In this document: positions 60,442 to 64,000 of the stretch, one piece after another
Position numbering within the stretch: position 1 is the first letter of the stretch
Layout: every line of letters starts with the position of its first letter
Source of the DNA: Garcia nutans
Taxonomy: Eukaryota; Streptophyta; Magnoliopsida; Malpighiales; Euphorbiaceae
Direction of reading: 5' to 3'
DNA: 64,000 bases
Assembly: GCA_947685225.1 (NCBI GenBank)
Contig: CANTUV010000014.1
Span: forward strand, 5,022,001 to 5,086,000
Notes under the pieces: generated by a model
The model's database searches: none
Told to the model about the DNA's origin: nothing
What the model saw: the letters and a program-made list of their open reading frames with translations, nothing else
Program-made: the position numbers and the translations under genes

Positions 60442-63400
60442 ATCGGTGGAATTTTTTTTTTAATTTTTTAATTCAATTGAATGCAATTTTCTTTAAATCA
60501 GGATATGTATTATAATGTTGTTAATTACGCCATCAATCAAAGATGTTTTTGGTTTTTATTTTTCCTAAATATGATCTTAATTAATTTTTGAATCTTGATT
60601 TTTTTTTTCTGAATTTCTATAATAAACGTGGACTTTTATTTAAGGGAAAAAAATTGCAAATTTAGAATGAAAAGTATCTTCTTCTTATTCATCTTATGCA
60701 CAGATTCAATTTTGCAAAAAAAAAAAAGAAAAAGAAAATAAGAAATTGCAGTTCACAGGAAAAGAACAACTAAGATATCAAATTAAGATATGTTTAGTTA
60801 CTGGCGATGCTATAAACGGAAAACATATAAGAGTTGACAAGTTCAATGAATAGATAGACTGGGGAGGAACATGAAACCGGATACTGTTTTGTAAGATTCA
60901 TTTTTAAATTTACGGTGCCACGTTTTTTCCTTTTTTCATTTTTACCTTACAGTATTTTTCTTTTTGTTTTTTTTTTCATTTTTTTAAAATATACATTTTT
61001 CTGTTTTATTTTAATATTTTTAATGAATTATTTTCTCTTTGTATTTTTTTCAATTTTTATTTTTTTCAAATGTTGTTATTTTTTTATTTTTATTTATTTT
61101 CTTTTATTTTTGCTACTGCTTTTTTTATTATTCAACTCTATTTTTTTCTTTTTTATTATTATTATGATTTTTATTGATAAATAATTATTTTGCAATTATT
61201 TGATAAAAATTTAGTAGGTCGATTAATTAATTAAATGAATCGAATTTTAATCGTATTAGTCAATTTTTTTTTATCAAATTAACTTATTTTTAATTTTAAT
61301 CTATTCAGTTAATTAACCGAATCAAATCGGTGAGTTTAATTAATTTCACATTTAATTAATTTTTTTAATTAAAAAATTAAATAAAAAATTAATAAAAGTA
61401 TATGAACTATATTTATATTATATAAACTGTAACTATATATATAATTTATATATTTATATATATAAATATATAAAAATTATATGTATAAATTAGTGATTTT
61501 TTTGCACCACATATATATATATTGTAATTAGTTGATATTTAAAATTTTATAATTAGATATTTAGGTTGATGTTGTAATTTTATAATTTAATTATAAATTA
61601 AAAAAATTAATATTTTAATTTGAAATAATATTTTTATAAAATTTAATTTAATAAAATTTAATAAAAAATTTAATAAAAAATTTAAAATTTAATAAATAAT
61701 ATAAAATTATGTTAAAAATTTTTTTTATATAAATTTATAATAAAATTTTAAATTTTATTATAATATTAAATATTTAATTTTAATTTCAATTTACTTAGAA
61801 TTTATTATTTTTTTAGTTTAAAAAATTTAATCCTCTCTCATTCAATTCATGATTTGCTGGCAGAATAAAAGTTTTACGAAAGTAATTGTCGCACCAGAAT
61901 TTTGTATTTTTTGAAATTTTTTAATTTTTTTAAATTTTTTAAACGCCATAATTTTGATTTTTTTTTGGCCTTTTAAATGTAGATTTGTAAAATTCCCTTT
62001 TTAATTTTTTCCCTCGGCCCCCCAACAGTAGAGAGGATATCCACGTAGGACGTGAATGGTTAAGTGAGACAAATGTCCAACTCCCACTATACCTTTCGGC
62101 TTTTACCCCTTCGGCGTTTTCAAGCTCCTTTTACTTCTGACTCCTCCTCAAGCACTTGGCTAGCTCTGTATTTTATGTAGACAAAAATACCCTTCATTTA
62201 ATTTCTTAATTTTGTTTTATTAGTTTTCCAATTAATAAATAATAGTATTATTATTAATTATTAATAGTAAACGTATGAAACAGACCTGAATTTATAGAAA
62301 AAAGCACCATATGATTCATATCCAAGTAACATATTGCACTCAATATATTAAATAATTTTTCTTAATAATATTATCCGAAAGTTTCAAATACTAATTAAAA
62401 ATATTTTTTAATAAAAATAAATTTTCATTAATAATTCAACAAGTAAACCTTTTAATAATATATATATATGTAACAAATGAAATTAATGAATTTTCTTAAA
62501 CTTTTTTTATATTAGTTGAAAAATGTTAATTCATATCATATTAGATGAATAAATTGAAAAATAATTTATATTTTTCCTATCAATTTAACATTTTCAAATG
62601 GATAAGAATTATAATTGAGTACAATTATTTCAATAACATACAAATAAAATTATTACTATTTATAATCTATTAAAGGCCAAATGGTATATTTTAGATTTTT
62701 CAAATTCTATAAATTTATATATATATTTTTATATATATTTACCTCTCTTAAAAATAAATTATCGCTCCACAAATTTATTAAATTGTTTATAATCACATCT
62801 TTCTCAAATCAAAGCAACAAATTTAATAAATATACATGTTAAAGAATACTAAATCAATTAAAACTCGAATCGAATTACTTACTTCTTAATAATTTCACAA
62901 TAAATACTTTGATATCTTTCACAAAGTCTAATATAAATTACAAATTTATTATTTTTTCACTGTATAATTTACAATGTCTATATCTAAATTTTCTTTCTAA
63001 AATCGCATGAATTAAATAATATCTTTTATCAATTTATCTCTTAACATATATATAAAAGTCAAGAGTTAAATATTTGAATAATTGCAACTCTTATCATTGT
63101 AACTATTCATATGGTTGTAACTTGGATAGTTGTAATTCCTGACATAGTTACAACTTTCCTAACATTTTTTATTTTTTATTTTTAAATTTGGATCAATCCA
63201 TTATGGATGGCATATTATATCAACAATTTCTAACAGTACAGTTATAAAATAACATATCTTTGGTCAAACCAAAGCTACAAATTTTACTAAGGTAGGATTA
63301 TAAATAACTTTATAAATTTGAAATATATTAGTTTATTTTTAAAAGATGGAGTAAAGTAATACAAAGTTAAAAAGTTTAATCTTCATCTTTATTAAATATA

Positions 63401-64000
63401 TATTTTAGTTCGAATTCAGTGATGAATTATGAATTATAAATTTGTGTTATGATAATGTATTGCTATGAAATAATTTATAGATAAAAATTTTATTATTTAG
63501 ATATGTATTAAAATATACTTTTTACGTATTAATGATAAATAATCATTTTCAATTATTAAAACAAATTAATTCTATATATATATATTAAACTAATAAAATA
63601 ATTATGATTTATACTTATATTTTTCAAAAATATATATAATTGATCATAATTGCACAAAAACTTAATTGCTGTAGCAAAATCATACCACTAATATGATCAT
63701 TCATATATTTAAAAATAAAAACAATTACTATTTTCAAATTTTAGAAATATTCTTAAGTTATTTTTTTATTTTTTATTTAATTGCTATTTTTTAAATAAGT
63801 TATTTACCTCATTTGAATTGTAAAATATTGTTAGCATATATACAATAGGTTTTCTAACATGAATAAATTTTAATCTCTATATTTATTTATACAGATAAAT
63901 AAAATATATTTTAGTTATATAGATATATATATATATTATTTTCTTGAATATTAATACTTTTATATAAAAAAATTAAAATGGACCTTATTGGGAAAAAATC
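60442..64000. other. Intergenic AT-rich DNA
   Basis: No gene recognised. 60915-61184 is a T-rich low-complexity run that gives a spurious Phe-rich frame. 61200-61350 carries the TTAATTAACCGA-type dispersed motif. 62014-62170 is a short GC-richer island (CCCTCGGCCCCCC, CCACGTAGGACGTGA). Confidence 0.5.

Noticed and set aside
60915..61184. 89-codon Phe/Leu-rich frame that looks like a membrane protein
   Set aside because: It is a translation of a T-rich low-complexity tract.
1..64000. CRISPR arrays, bacterial-type operons, phage or organelle insertions
   Set aside because: No spaced identical repeats, no prokaryotic gene order and no organelle-like coding sequence were seen; gene structure and repeats are those of plant nuclear DNA.

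Overview
The window is nuclear DNA from a dicot plant. It is very AT-rich, carries Ty1/copia retrotransposons with plant initiator-Met tRNA primer sites, and has intron-containing genes whose products resemble plant-specific families (RHA2-type RING-H2, WAK/LRK10L-type receptor kinase, STRUBBELIG-family kinase, plant Spt20/PHL). I cannot name the species from sequence alone. Every host gene or gene remnant I recognise lies on the minus strand.

Layout. 1-11068 is a transposon nest. A minus-strand copia element (A, 1102-10181, TSD ATACA) sits inside a decayed STRUBBELIG-family kinase fragment. A has been invaded by a second, plus-strand copia element (B, 3078-8065, TSD TGATG). At 10785-11068 there is one more LTR plus primer site, so the kinase fragment may itself lie inside an older LTR element. 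11069-19000 is AT-rich intergenic DNA with a small hAT-like element, a tRNA-derived SINE, a long ATT microsatellite and a candidate 42-codon small ORF. 19003-21178 is a broken wall-associated/LRK10L2-type receptor kinase. 21441-21609 is a MITE with about 60-bp inverted arms. 26449-26958 is an intact single-exon RHA2A-like RING-H2 E3 ligase with a TATA box. 27.1-42.2 kb is a gene-poor repeat zone: a foldback repeat, a G28 tract, a 0.45-kb tandem repeat, a solo LTR with TSD ATTTT and two hAT-like elements.

42241-46887 is an apparently intact nine-exon gene for a PKHD-type 2-oxoglutarate/Fe(II) dioxygenase (379 aa). 48356-57384 is an apparently intact gene of about eleven exons for a plant Spt20-like (PHYTOCHROME-DEPENDENT LATE-FLOWERING-like) protein of 1,067 or 1,099 aa, depending on one in-frame intron. 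Exon borders and reading phases of both were worked out by hand and close without frame breaks. 57.4-64 kb is again AT-rich with no gene recognised.

The intact genes (E3 ligase, dioxygenase, SAGA-type co-activator subunit) show no evidence of acting together. The most unusual content is the layered transposon history, the split kinase, the family of CAGTGGCGGAA-ended elements, and two open-frame optional segments in the Spt20-like gene. No clearly new biological system is visible.
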